Source of the DNA: Bimastos eiseni
Taxonomy: Eukaryota; Annelida; Clitellata; Crassiclitellata; Lumbricidae
Assembly (NCBI GenBank): GCA_959347315.1
Contig: OY365806.1
Span: forward strand, 52,566,068 to 52,630,067
DNA length: 64,000 nucleotides
Direction: 5' to 3'
Both the position numbers and the translations under genes were made by a program. Below are positions 1 to 8,311 of this stretch, in pieces (within the stretch, counting starts at the first letter, position 1; every line of letters begins with the position of its first letter). The notes under the pieces are model-generated. The model was not told the origin of the DNA and did no database searches. It saw only the letters and a program-made list of their open reading frames with translations.

Positions 1-6
1 CAAATA

Positions 7-29
7 GAAAAAAAAAGTTTTTTTTCTGT
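7..29. other. A-run/T-run snap-back beside the capsid stop codon
   Basis: A run of nine A is followed at once by a run of eight or nine T. This short inverted repeat lies directly downstream (minus strand) of the capsid fragment's TAA stop at 34-36. It could act in 3'-end formation, but nothing beyond its position supports that. Confidence 0.3.
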
Positions 30-33
30 ATTC

Positions 34-604
34 TTAAGCGCTGTTTTGTCCGATCACTACACTCAGTTTAGCACCGTCCGATCGAAAATTAAGCAGTCGG
101 TCGGAAATCACGACGGCGTAGGCTTCGGTTCCATCTGGAACCGCTGTATTAAATGTGCCTTTGATCACAATTTTGATAGTCGACGATTTTTCTCGGCCAG
201 GTTGTTTGCTTAAATCGAATACCATAATAGGATATAGCTCTTTAAAATCGACCGGTGTAATGTTACTCTGGGTTATCAATTGATCCATTCCATAGAATTT
301 TTCGCTAAACGTTGCCGCTTCACGATACGCTCGTGAAAATTGTTGATTAGGAAACGAAAGCTCGTAGTCGACGGCGGGATATTTTATTTTGTTCATCATC
401 ACGTACATGTTCTTGAGATCGCAATGATCAAAGATTGCCGGATTAGCTTCTTGATTTCCACTGCGCCGCGACTGAAATCCTACTATGATATATCTTGGCT
501 GCTCTGGAGACACGCTATTGCTAAGCGGCCAGGTTAAATTCTGCGTTAAAGCAGGCGTATGAGTATCGCATTGGCGAGCTCGGAATGCAACCGGCAAAGA
601 TACT
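34..604 (-). pseudogene. major capsid protein, C-terminal fragment (Polinton/adintovirus type)
   Basis: This frame encodes the C-terminal part of a double jelly-roll-type major capsid protein and ends at a TAA (34-36). Its first ~65 codons, beginning VSLPVAFRARQC, are nearly identical to the last shared part of the capsid ORF starting at 10893 on the plus strand. Past the shared part it continues with sequence missing from the right copy, such as NKIKYPAVDYEL and QLITQSNITP. The frame stays open to 843, but that extension is antisense to the polymerase gene and is not capsid. Left and right pieces together cover one capsid gene, with an overlap of about 199 bp in opposite orientations. What I see is a split gene. 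Whether it reflects inversion, a concatemer junction or misassembly is inference. Confidence 0.85.
406..604. repeat. left arm of 199-bp inverted repeat (capsid gene segment)
   Basis: The reverse complement of this segment matches 11654-11852 over 199 bp. The one difference I found changes a Ser codon to Thr in the capsid frame. The repeat stops seven bases before the polymerase ATG. The arms bracket about 11 kb that holds nearly the whole viral gene set. Confidence 0.9.
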
Positions 605-610
605 GCCACC

Positions 611-2941
611 ATGAAAGACGATAGAGCGGCACGTATCCTCGAGGTAATCCCAGAGGGTGAGTTCTTCTTGAGGATCAAGTTCATAGGTATGAGGGTACGC
701 AACGGCGATGATCCTCGTGGGCCCGGGGAGGATTTGGTTATTATTGACAAGAAGACCCCAATTCGTGAGGAGAAGAAGAAGGGTGGGCGTATCGTGGCGA
801 TTTCTAGAAACACTAAACCAGGTTTATTAACAGGTATCGACAAACCCTGCTACGAAAGAGATTACCCCGAAACCGCGGTCATTTATGGACTCTACCCCAT
901 TAGAGAGCCAGATATCGCCAACTTGGCTCCAATGCGCGACGGCGACCTTAATTGTGTGGCTCAGAGAGTGCTGGATCACTTTAAAGGCGCCTTGTGTGGC
1001 CAGGGTTTGACGGATCTTCGCCGCCAAAAAATACAAAAGTGGGAGGATAGAGTCCACGATATTGGCGCTACGGTTGCCGATGTGTCTAAACTGGAGAAGA
1101 TCATCAAACGACCCATCATCTTGAGGGACATTGCTAGCGAAGATATATACAACAGCGGTAAATATGGAGGCGGTAAATATGGAAGAGGCAATCATCGAGC
1201 CATAGATCTCATATGCGACAACGGACATGCGTGGTCTAAGGACTTATGTTTCCCACAGGCCCGCACGGTTCACCTGTATGAGGGTGATGTCTGGGAAGCC
1301 ATCCGCGAAACCATTCAAGGTGGACCAACAGCAGTCTGGGTAGTGGAGAATCAAGATAGAACAATCGACCAGTTTGTACTCCTAGATGGTCGTACTTACA
1401 GGACACAGGAGGTCCACGAGAAAATCCAGAAGGTCTGTGAAGCCTTTGGAGACGAGTCCCTTGCTGACCGGGTCTTCAGTGAGAATCAAGCCGCGTCAGT
1501 TGTCGCCAAAGATAGAAACTGTTGGAAGCCGACTCCGGATGGACTTCTCGAAGATATTCAGAAAGCTTGCGTGGAGCACGGACACGGCGGGTTATGGAAT
1601 GCGATGGGCTACGACATCGGAGACATAGTCTCTATCGACATGAAAGCATGCTATCCTGCTAGTTTTCAAGGTGAGGTTGAAGCGAAGCCATATTTCGAGC
1701 GGTTCGGGCATTCTCGGCACCGAATGACCAGAGTCAGCATTAACGGTCCTCTTCCCAAAGATATTGGTACGGGATTCGCCGAGGTCCAAGAATGGCAGTT
1801 CCAAAATGGCCACCCTGTAATACCCGCCTGGTTTGGTAAACATTTTGCAGAAAAAGGCTGGGCTCTAACGCAGCTCCTAGCCTTCCTCGTAGACAGCGGC
1901 ATTCTCATCAACCTGAAGATCCGCGAGGCCATTGTGTCTTTCAAGAAGCAAACCGAGGTCTGGCTCCCGGAAGATCGTACCCAAGGCTGCATCATCATAG
2001 GTAAGTTTACACAGGGTAGCAAGGCCGGTGGTAAAAGCTTGACCAGGCGGCTAGTTACCGACCAGGGACAGCTCGACTTCCTTGTGCGAGACACGGTCCG
2101 TTTGGGTACCCTAGTTGGTGTATCAAAATGTCCTCTAGGACAGATCCTCACATATTACGACGAACCACGATCTCAGTACGCCCATCTGCGTGCAAGCATG
2201 CTAGCATATGCCCATATAAACCTTATTACGATGCTTCAGCGGTTTACCCCGGAAGATGCTGTCCGAGTGGCAACCGACTCCATATACATCAAGAAAGCTG
2301 CGATGAGTAAACTTTTGAATGTCGAGGCGTATGTACCCCCCACACAGCCCTATGCCGAGGGGGCTATTCGTCAAGCCATCGCCGAAGAGGCAACCCGAGC
2401 TGCCAGAGCTGTGGAGGATTTTCATAGGGCTGCCCATAAGGTCGATCCCACTCCAAAGGTTTGTCTCGGGAGGTGGCCAGAATATACAGCAGTCGCGAAA
2501 ATGGATAACTTCCTTGAGCTTAGCGACAAGCGCTTGCTTAGTATGCTTCAGCGCTTTAGCTCGGATGAGGCTATCCGAATAACTAGCGCCCAAGTAGCAG
2601 CCCGAGCGGCAGGAGATGAGGAGGATCTCCACGAGGCCAGCCTCTTTGTGTGGGAGCGGAGTCGGAGTAGGGGATATAGGCCCACGCATTGGGAGATGAA
2701 CGAAGCATATTCCGACCAGCACTTGCTCAGTATGCTTCAGCGCTTTAGCCCGGAGAAGGCCGTCCGAGTTGCCACCGACTCATTACGCGTCAGATATGAA
2801 CTAATTATACTCACGAAAGAGGAGGCGCATGTGTCCCCAGCTCAGTGGCGGGACAACGGCGAAAAACTGCGCGAGTCAAGGGAGCACGCATCCTACTACG
2901 CCGAACCGGAGCACTTGGCGCAACAAAAAGAGATGGCCTAG
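611..2941 (+). CDS. family B-type DNA polymerase, N-terminal module of a replication polyprotein
   Basis: A 776-codon frame with hallmarks of a family B replicative polymerase: motif A near residue 343 (DMKACYPASF, i.e. D-x2-x-YP) and a motif C-like RVATDSIYI near residue 555. The approach to motif C (HLRASMLAYAHINL) is typical of the palm. I do not recognise a 3'-5' exonuclease. The ATG lies in a strong Kozak context (GCCACCATG), immediately beside the inverted-repeat edge. The motif C segment (MLQRFxxxxAVRVATDS) occurs three times, near residues 541, 643 and 707, so the C-terminal third contains internal duplications. The TAG at 2939-2941 is followed in the same frame by the helicase module with no gap, so it is probably a premature stop inside a larger polyprotein. 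By family role it would copy the viral genome. Confidence 0.8.
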   Translation: MKDDRAARILEVIPEGEFFLRIKFIGMRVRNGDDPRGPGEDLVIIDKKTPIREEKKKGGRIVAISRNTKPGLLTGIDKPCYERDYPETAVIYGLYPIREPDIANLAPMRDGDLNCVAQRVLDHFKGALCGQGLTDLRRQKIQKWEDRVHDIGATVADVSKLEKIIKRPIILRDIASEDIYNSGKYGGGKYGRGNHRAIDLICDNGHAWSKDLCFPQARTVHLYEGDVWEAIRETIQGGPTAVWVVENQDRTIDQFVLLDGRTYRTQEVHEKIQKVCEAFGDESLADRVFSENQAASVVAKDRNCWKPTPDGLLEDIQKACVEHGHGGLWNAMGYDIGDIVSIDMKACYPASFQGEVEAKPYFERFGHSRHRMTRVSINGPLPKDIGTGFAEVQEWQFQNGHPVIPAWFGKHFAEKGWALTQLLAFLVDSGILINLKIREAIVSFKKQTEVWLPEDRTQGCIIIGKFTQGSKAGGKSLTRRLVTDQGQLDFLVRDTVRLGTLVGVSKCPLGQILTYYDEPRSQYAHLRASMLAYAHINLITMLQRFTPEDAVRVATDSIYIKKAAMSKLLNVEAYVPPTQPYAEGAIRQAIAEEATRAARAVEDFHRAAHKVDPTPKVCLGRWPEYTAVAKMDNFLELSDKRLLSMLQRFSSDEAIRITSAQVAARAAGDEEDLHEASLFVWERSRSRGYRPTHWEMNEAYSDQHLLSMLQRFSPEKAVRVATDSLRVRYELIILTKEEAHVSPAQWRDNGEKLRESREHASYYAEPEHLAQQKEMA
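2229..2797 (+). repeat. triplicated polymerase motif C segment
   Basis: Three copies of a ~60-bp coding segment begin near 2230, 2536 and 2728. Each reads roughly ATGCTTCAGCG, then a short variable part, then a motif C-like end. Copies 1 and 3 keep the VATDS core; copy 2 has ITSAQ instead and lacks the aspartate. The protein between the copies is low-complexity and Ala/Glu/Arg-rich. Confidence 0.75.
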
Positions 2942-4450
2942 TCAACTGCGCCGCGTTACGATGATCCACTGACTCGACACCAGTTATGCTACCTCAATGG
3001 TGGTGGAGGCAGCGGTAAAACTACTAGAGCTATCGAATTGTTCCGCGCAAGAACCCCCCTAGTGCTCACACCGACCAAACGACTGGCTAAAGAGATGGGA
3101 GAAAGGGGTGTATAGGCCCAGACGTACCATAGTTTCTTCCGGTATTGTGGTGTCAGAAAGGTCCGCGCAACGGAAGAAGACCTCATCAAGCTGCAGAAGA
3201 CACCCAAGTATAAAGGAAAAAACATCACAGTCTTCAAAGCAAAAAAGGATTGGACACGGGGCGACGAAGTTCTCGTAACGATCGGTGGAAACATAGAAGA
3301 GGTCATACTTGTTGCCAAAAAAGAGGGTGAGTTACAACATCTCGAAGGTGTGCGTATGCCTACTATCCAAATAGCAGACACAAATTGGACGCCGGAAAGA
3401 ATGGGTGAAATAAAAATACCGCGTGTAATAATCTGGGATGAGATCTGCACCGTGCCTCGGTCCATTCTGGAGCCACTCCTGAACTGGCTCGACCTCAGAG
3501 GTCGCCAAGTCATCTGCTGTGGCGATCCAGGACAACCCCCGCCAATTGCGGGTGAAATGGCACACGACTGGCTATTGGAACAGGCAGACTACTACGAGGA
3601 GGTCGAGGTTGATTACAGGGCAAAAGACGACGCGCTCAAGGCCCTGAAAAAGCGCATCCGTCTCAAACCAGACGAGGTGCAGTGTCAGGAAATGCGAAAG
3701 GCTCTTCCTGGTTGCCTGGGATGGGATAGGTTTGTAGAAGCCTGGAAGCCAAGCGACCTCATCTTGGCTAGCCGTATGGGGACCCGCGACCGAACACAAG
3801 AGCTGTCATTTCAAAAACATAAAGTGCACTTCCCGGATACCCTAGTGCCTCTTCTCTACCACCCCAAGGACAGTCGAAAACAAGACATCTTGGTTCCCAT
3901 CCCAGGTACCGAATGTACAGAAAAGCTCGTACTTAACGATGTTGTGGATGTCACAATAGAGGCAGCTGAAGAAGCCATAAAAACCCCAGATTGGTACCTC
4001 GGATACGCTCTCACAATCCACAGTTCCCAAGGCCTTACCATCTACGACCCACGCAAAGTCTGGATCATGGACTTATGGCTCGAGTGGGCCAACCTCGCCT
4101 ACCTTGCAGTGTCAAGAGTGGAGCATATGCATCAGCTCGAACGATTAACCTGTCCCCCGAATGAGGGTTCGGAGGCTAGGCAACTCACAGCGCAACAACT
4201 CCGTACTGTTATTGCAAAAAAACTAGTGGGGTACAAACAACAGGATCAAGCTAAGGGACGACAAGGCTTCAACCTCAGTGAACTTCATTCTGCAACTCAG
4301 AGATTCTCAAGACAACCGCTGTGCGGCATGCAACATCGAGCTGCTCTGGGCATATGCCCCAAAAGACACGCAGCAGTTCAGTGTAGATCGACTAGACAAC
4401 GCCAAGGGCCATACACGCGACAATGTTCGACTGACCTGCCTAGAATGTAA
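2942..4450 (+). pseudogene. SF1 (Pif1/RecD-like) helicase module, interrupted by an amber codon
   Basis: The frame continues from the polymerase without shift. It shows a Walker A loop (LNGGGGSGKTTRAIELF), motif Ia (TPTKRLAKEM), AQTYHSFF, a DEAD-like motif II (VIIWDEICTVP), motif III (VICCGDPGQPPPI), then YALTIHSSQGLTI and YLAVSRV, matching SF1 motifs V and VI. A TAG at 3113-3115 falls between motif Ia and AQTYHSFF, splitting the module. The longest ATG-initiated piece after it starts at 3350. After about codon SELHS (near 4280) the frame turns to nonsense while the HNH domain continues in another frame, so there is an indel there. By family it would unwind DNA during replication. Confidence 0.75.
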
Positions 4451-4529
4451 CAGAAAACGCGGTGGTGCGGCACTTACTACCGAACAAGAACTCGATCAGG
4501 CGGTAGCTCAGTTCCCGGAGGAATTATGA
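4278..4529 (+). CDS. HNH nuclease-like zinc domain, C-terminal module of the replication polyprotein
   Basis: The frame contains CAACNIELLWAY, then FSVDRLDNAKGH, then NVRLTCLECNRKRGG. This is the CxxC...DRxDN...H...N...CxxCN arrangement of HNH endonucleases with structural zinc. It overlaps the last ~170 bp of the helicase frame out of phase, and the residues upstream of the domain run naturally from the helicase, so I infer a frameshift near 4280-4300 in a formerly fused polymerase-helicase-HNH protein. The stop at 4527-4529 lies 50 bp inside the convergent integrase frame, so the two genes converge tail to tail. Confidence 0.65.
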   Translation: MNFILQLRDSQDNRCAACNIELLWAYAPKDTQQFSVDRLDNAKGHTRDNVRLTCLECNRKRGGAALTTEQELDQAVAQFPEEL

Positions 4530-5349
4530 GAAGCTCTTCGCGAACGAACCCACGAGGAGGCCCGTCGACTAAGTGATACAGAGCTGGCTGGCCTGTCTTT
4601 CGGATAACATCTCGGACGGTGTGAATTGTTAGCGACCACACAGGGTCAGTCGCACGCCGGCGGCCACCCTCAAGCTCACCGGGGGCATACAAATAGCGAA
4701 CGAGCGCCGAGGACGGTAGCAAAGGCTCTTCGATACCAACGACACGATCGGCTGGCAGTGACGGAGAATGTGCAACACTCACCTCTCTTATAGCCTCAGC
4801 AGGTTTCTTACCGGTCAGTCGAGTCACTTCATCGCTCAGCGCAGCCACAACATCCGGCAGAACGCGCACCCATTCAGCCGACCGTTCCGAGGAACCGCGT
4901 GCAGCAAGCAGTAATTCTTGAGCATACTGTGCGCCGAAGAGCCGTTCGGCCAAGGTACGCTTAAACCTCTCAACAATTCCTTGCTGTCGATGATTACCGA
5001 CCTCGCCTCGTCGTACACGGAGGTTATGTTTAGCCAGCAGCTGATTCACAGCGTCCATAAATTCCCGCCCAGGATCAACCTGCAGGAGATGAGGCCAAGT
5101 CAAAGGCCCACGCTTGTATATACGACCCAGAGCTGCCGCAACTTCAGTCGCGCTCTTGTCCGTCAAAGGCTCAGCCTCTTTGTAGCGAGATGCCACATCA
5201 ACCACAGTTAAAGCGTATTTATACTTCTTACGTCCCACCCGATCATGTGGTAAAAATAATAGATCAGCCTGATGCACAGCGTTCGGCCTAGCTTCGTCAA
5301 ACATTGGTCGTGGAATATATCGCGGCGCCGGTAAGTATATCTGCCACAC
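4477..5349 (-). CDS. retroviral-type (rve) DDE integrase, Polinton class
   Basis: The catalytic triad of an rve integrase is visible: D in NAVHQADLLFLPHD, D in LLQVDPGREFMDAV, and E in HRQQGIVERFKRTLAE. Other typical parts are YALTVVDVASRYKEAEPL and the C-terminal RRATDPVWSLTIHTVRDV, followed by GFVREELLIIPP. The frame has no ATG at its start: it opens just after a TAG (5359-5361) with RQAVWQIYLPAPRYIPRP, and the N-terminal helix-turn-helix-like segment of the integrase lies beyond that stop in the same frame. The enzyme would insert viral DNA into the host chromosome. It converges on the HNH module and shares a strand with the PLA2-like protein. Confidence 0.85.
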   Translation of the reverse strand: MWQIYLPAPRYIPRPMFDEARPNAVHQADLLFLPHDRVGRKKYKYALTVVDVASRYKEAEPLTDKSATEVAAALGRIYKRGPLTWPHLLQVDPGREFMDAVNQLLAKHNLRVRRGEVGNHRQQGIVERFKRTLAERLFGAQYAQELLLAARGSSERSAEWVRVLPDVVAALSDEVTRLTGKKPAEAIREVSVAHSPSLPADRVVGIEEPLLPSSALVRYLYAPGELEGGRRRATDPVWSLTIHTVRDVIRKTGQPALYHLVDGPPRGFVREELLIIPPGTELPPDRVLVR

Positions 5350-5358
5350 AGCTTGCCT

Positions 5359-5760
5359 CTACAACCATGAGCGAGCATCCACCTCCGAAACTTTCGCAGC
5401 CGCGGCCACCTTCTTGACAGCCGCCTGTCCTCGCCAGTACCTGCGAGGCGAGTAATAGATGGAAGAGAGATTGTTATACGTCGTCTCTGTAGAATCTAGG
5501 TCTGTGAACTTTTTTTTTCGCCGGGAAGATAACCCCAAGCCGAGATTCGCTTTAGCGGACAATACAGGTTTAACGATAGCTCTTTCAATGCGTTCTCGCA
5601 GCGTAGGATTAGCGATATTATTCAAATCATTAACCATTACTCTATCAGCTACATTCCTAGCCCCTGTATCCGGACTCTGAGCATAAGCTAAATCGTGGTG
5701 ATACGCTGCTGCATCGACTATCGACCGGTTTACTCCATGACTTAGGAGTTTCATCGGCAT
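5359..5760 (-). pseudogene. phospholipase A2-like core (VP1u type) running into the integrase N-terminus
   Basis: The first half carries VDAAAYHHDLAYAQS, the catalytic HD-x2-Y pattern of parvovirus VP1-type phospholipase A2, followed by a basic linker (SSRRKKK). The second half (IYYSPRRYWRGQAAVKK to VSEVDARSWL) looks like the N-terminal domain that normally precedes WQIYLPAP in Polinton integrases. The TAG at 5359-5361 separates it from the integrase frame. The calcium-loop half of the PLA2 domain lies upstream in a different frame, so the gene is broken by a small indel near 5716-5724, probably a 2-base loss. In parvoviruses this domain breaches endosomal membranes during entry; the same role here is inference. 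Confidence 0.7.
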
Positions 5761-6034
5761 TCAATCTCAAGTCTAGCCTAGTACCGGGTCCAGTAAAGGA
5801 GTGCCCTGGTAAATGCATCTCGCCAGGATATTTCGCCCACGGCAATTTAATATTACTGGTAGCCGCGTTCAACGAACCGACCAGGTCGCCGCCTTTTACC
5901 GCAGCTTTAACGAATTGAGTTTTAGTTTTTTCACACACAACGCAAATGCCTCGAAGCATACATCTTCCGTTGTTAGCAACCGCGCTTTGTACATCTTTAG
6001 TTTCAGTCTGTCTTATACATTTTACGCAATACAT
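5657..6034 (-). pseudogene. zinc-ribbon plus PLA2 calcium-loop N-terminal half (VP1-like capsid-associated protein)
   Basis: It begins MYCVKCIRQTETKDVQ and ends the ribbon with GICVVCEKTKTQFVK, a CxxC...CxxC zinc ribbon of the YCVKC type (resembling DUF5679). The middle, LPGHSFTGPGTRLD, is the GPGT calcium-binding loop of a VP1-type phospholipase A2. The catalytic HD continues in the neighbouring frame at 5359-5760, so about 25 residues at this ORF's C-terminus, after WSKPVD, are out-of-frame. The ATG faces the packaging ATPase across a 34-bp gap, so the two genes diverge. Confidence 0.7.
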
Positions 6035-6068
6035 TTTTCTTTTAAATATAACACGTTAAATATTTAAA
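6035..6068. promoter_or_regulatory. 34-bp divergent AT-rich promoter region
   Basis: This gap between the leftward PLA2-like gene and the rightward ATPase is almost pure A/T, with TTTAAATATAAC and AAATATTTAAA. It must supply both promoters if the genes are transcribed separately. The rightward genes share AT-rich leaders directly before their ATGs. Confidence 0.45.
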
Positions 6069-6878
6069 ATGGAAGTCAGGGAGCTTAGTTCGGTTGTTGC
6101 ACAAGTGAGACGATCTAATGGACCACTGTTGCCAAAAAGTATAAGAGGTTTAATAGTTGGAAAGTCTAGCTGTGGAAAAACGACGCTTCTTCTTAATCTG
6201 CTACTTAGACCGGGGTGGCTTGATTATAATAACTTGCAAGTGTACGGTGCATCGTTGTTTCAACCAGAGTATAAAATATATATGAAGAAGTCATTCCAAG
6301 AAAAATTACCAAAGGAAGCGATTCTTAAATTATTTGACTACCAAGATGAGATAACGAAGCTAAATGTAACGCCAACATTAGCTATTGAGGAAATGGCTAA
6401 ATGTATGGACAGAAAATCTTTTATAAACTGCCAATTCTTTGAAACTTCGAATGATGTACCGGATCCGAGAGACTTGGACAGAGAAAAGAAGAACTTGATG
6501 ATTTTCGACGATTTACAATTAGAAAAACAAAACAAATGTGAAATATATTTTAATAGAGGCAGACATAGTAATGTCGACTGTTTCTATCTCACACTAAATT
6601 ATTTTGACCTGCCTAGGCGAACTATAAGAGAGAACGCAAACTTTATTTATTTGTTTCCTCAAGACTGGCAAAATCTCAATCACATCTATAACGATCACGT
6701 GAGTACGGACATAACATATAAGGAATTTAAGAATCTGTGCATAACGACGTGGGAACAACCGCACGGATTCTTAGTAATAGACCTGTCCAGTAGAAAGAGC
6801 GAGGGAAAGTATAGGTGTGGATTAGATACATTTTACATCCCGGAGGATGGAATCGACTCTGGAAAAAATAGCAGTTAA
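6069..6878 (+). CDS. genome-packaging ATPase, FtsK/HerA (A32-like)
   Basis: A Walker A motif LIVGKSSCGKTTLLLNLL (residues ~28-45) and a Walker B NLMIFDDLQ (near residue 140) place this in the viral FtsK/HerA DNA-packaging ATPase group used by Polintons, adintoviruses and nucleocytoplasmic viruses. YFNRGRHSNVDCFYLTLNYF is the conserved segment after Walker B. At 269 aa the frame is complete, with an ATG after AAATATTTAAA and a TAA stop. It overlaps the following capsid gene by 32 bp. It would pump viral DNA into preformed capsids. It shows no break, unlike its neighbours. Confidence 0.88.
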   Translation: MEVRELSSVVAQVRRSNGPLLPKSIRGLIVGKSSCGKTTLLLNLLLRPGWLDYNNLQVYGASLFQPEYKIYMKKSFQEKLPKEAILKLFDYQDEITKLNVTPTLAIEEMAKCMDRKSFINCQFFETSNDVPDPRDLDREKKNLMIFDDLQLEKQNKCEIYFNRGRHSNVDCFYLTLNYFDLPRRTIRENANFIYLFPQDWQNLNHIYNDHVSTDITYKEFKNLCITTWEQPHGFLVIDLSSRKSEGKYRCGLDTFYIPEDGIDSGKNSS

Positions 6879-7632
6879 CACGGAAAGGACGGCACGTAAC
6901 ACGAATCCGAAATCGTCCTTCTATATTTTGGCGAGCGAAAAGAGCACGCAAATTAAAACGTCGTTTCGTCCTCTGCTCCAGCTGGACCCAACTAAAAGGT
7001 ATGAAATGGCTCTAGCTAGTCTCGATATGTTCTACTCGTTTCCAAATATCGACGCAACGAACAACGCATTTCGATATTCGCCCGACAAGGGTAAGACTTG
7101 GTTCGATATAGAAGTTCCGGAAGGGTGCTATGAACTCGTAGATATAAATGATCGCTTGAAGAGACTCATGAAGGAGAATGGTCATTCAGGTACGGAGGAA
7201 TACTACATTACATTGGAACCGGATAGCAATACACTCAAATCCGTGTTAACTATAGATGAAAACTATAAGGTTGATTTCACAACAGCAAACTCGATTAGAA
7301 CGGTTCTGGGTTTCGATAGTCGAATATATTCGGAGGGACGCAACGAAGCTGAGAAAATAGTTAATATAAATACCGTAAATAGTTTGCGTGTGACAAGTGA
7401 CGTGCTAGGATCTTCGTACTCTAACGGAACGTCAACAAATGTAATATATTCATTCTCCCCTAAAGTAGCTCCCGGATACAAGATCGTCGAAGAGCCACGT
7501 AATTTAATATATATTCCAATCATTCTATCTACAATTTCAAAGATGCAAACGATGCGGACAGACCAAAATGGAAAGCTAATTAATCTTAGAGGGGAAGAAT
7601 TGTCGATTCGTTTTCACATTAGAGAGATGTAA
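6847..7632 (+). CDS. minor capsid (penton-like) protein
   Basis: An intact 261-aa frame. VIYSFSPKVAPGYKIVEEP followed by LIYIPI and a C-terminal LRGEELSIRFHIREM matches the form I know for Polinton/adintovirus minor capsid (penton) proteins, which close the icosahedral vertices. SSFYILASEKSTQIKTSF near the N-terminus starts the first beta strands. The ATG overlaps the end of the ATPase gene. No catalytic motif is expected. Confidence 0.75.
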   Translation: MESTLEKIAVNTERTARNTNPKSSFYILASEKSTQIKTSFRPLLQLDPTKRYEMALASLDMFYSFPNIDATNNAFRYSPDKGKTWFDIEVPEGCYELVDINDRLKRLMKENGHSGTEEYYITLEPDSNTLKSVLTIDENYKVDFTTANSIRTVLGFDSRIYSEGRNEAEKIVNINTVNSLRVTSDVLGSSYSNGTSTNVIYSFSPKVAPGYKIVEEPRNLIYIPIILSTISKMQTMRTDQNGKLINLRGEELSIRFHIREM

Positions 7633-7637
7633 ATAAA

Positions 7638-7659
7638 CTTTAAAGTTATATATATAAAA
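7638..7659 (+). promoter_or_regulatory. AT-rich late-type leader before the core-like gene
   Basis: The sequence immediately upstream of the ATG at 7660 is AAAGTTATATATATAAAA. The leaders at 6069 and 10893 are similarly A/T-only (ATTTAAA and TATATAATAAA). A shared promoter element directly at the start codon, as in other large DNA viruses, is plausible but is inference. Confidence 0.4.
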
Positions 7660-8271
7660 ATGAGTCGATACACGAACGTTAAAGTTAATGTTTCTGAAGG
7701 ACAAAAAGACAAAATTCAAAGATCGCTTCAAGCGGGAACCGGTGTAAGCATCAGACTATCTCACGATGACTTATCCGGCGATCACGTGTTTGCGCTTACT
7801 AAGGCACAAGTTAATAAAATGGCCAAAGCCTACCAGAACAGAACAGGCGTAACGATTAAAATGAGTAAAACGCAGTTGGAGTATAACAAGAAAGTCGAAG
7901 GAGGATTCATCGGTGCGATTCTGCCATTTCTGGCTACAGCTGGTAAATTTCTTCCTTTTAGCGTGATGCCTAGTTTAGCAACAGGGGCCTTGTCAGGATT
8001 AGCGAGTATCGGAGTTAGTAAGCTTATGGGATCGGGATTATACCTGAAGAGGGGAGGGATGAGCTACAAGATGGTTCCTCAGGGATCAGGCCTCTATCTT
8101 AAACCTTATCCAGGATCCGGATTAGCCGGAGTGGGTGAAGGATTATATCTCAAGAATGGGGCTGGAGAATTCGTGGACGGTTCTGGATTAATTTTAGGAA
8201 ACAACCATCCTATTTCGAAGGTATTGTCGAATATCCCGATACTCGGACCGATTCTTGGTATGATTTTATAA
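7660..8271 (+). CDS. core/pX-like virion protein with SGLYLK repeats
   Basis: 203 aa, no enzyme motif. The N-terminal part (VKVNVSEGQKDKI to VTIKMSKTQLEYNKK) has two similar halves. It is followed by a Gly/Ala/Leu-rich hydrophobic stretch (residues ~90-125) and repeated glycine-rich blocks: GSGLYLK twice, GEGLYLK, DGSGLIL. It ends in a hydrophobic PILGPILGMIL. This layout resembles the pX/mu-like and membrane-active minor proteins of adintoviruses. The position between penton and other structural genes supports a virion role. The exact function is unknown to me. Confidence 0.6.
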   Translation: MSRYTNVKVNVSEGQKDKIQRSLQAGTGVSIRLSHDDLSGDHVFALTKAQVNKMAKAYQNRTGVTIKMSKTQLEYNKKVEGGFIGAILPFLATAGKFLPFSVMPSLATGALSGLASIGVSKLMGSGLYLKRGGMSYKMVPQGSGLYLKPYPGSGLAGVGEGLYLKNGAGEFVDGSGLILGNNHPISKVLSNIPILGPILGMIL

Positions 8272-8311
8272 TTGAAGAAAACCGCGTATTAAGAAGTAAA
8301 CAAAACAAAAA

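Noticed and set aside
34..843. A single 269-aa minus-strand protein
   Set aside because: Only the part up to about 604 is capsid; the first ~80 codons are the antisense of the polymerase gene.
2201..2722. 173-aa minus-strand ORF
   Set aside because: Antisense shadow of the polymerase; no motif, and the sense strand is clearly coding.
2989..3513. 174-aa minus-strand ORF opposite the helicase
   Set aside because: The sense frame carries Walker A and other SF1 motifs; the antisense has none.
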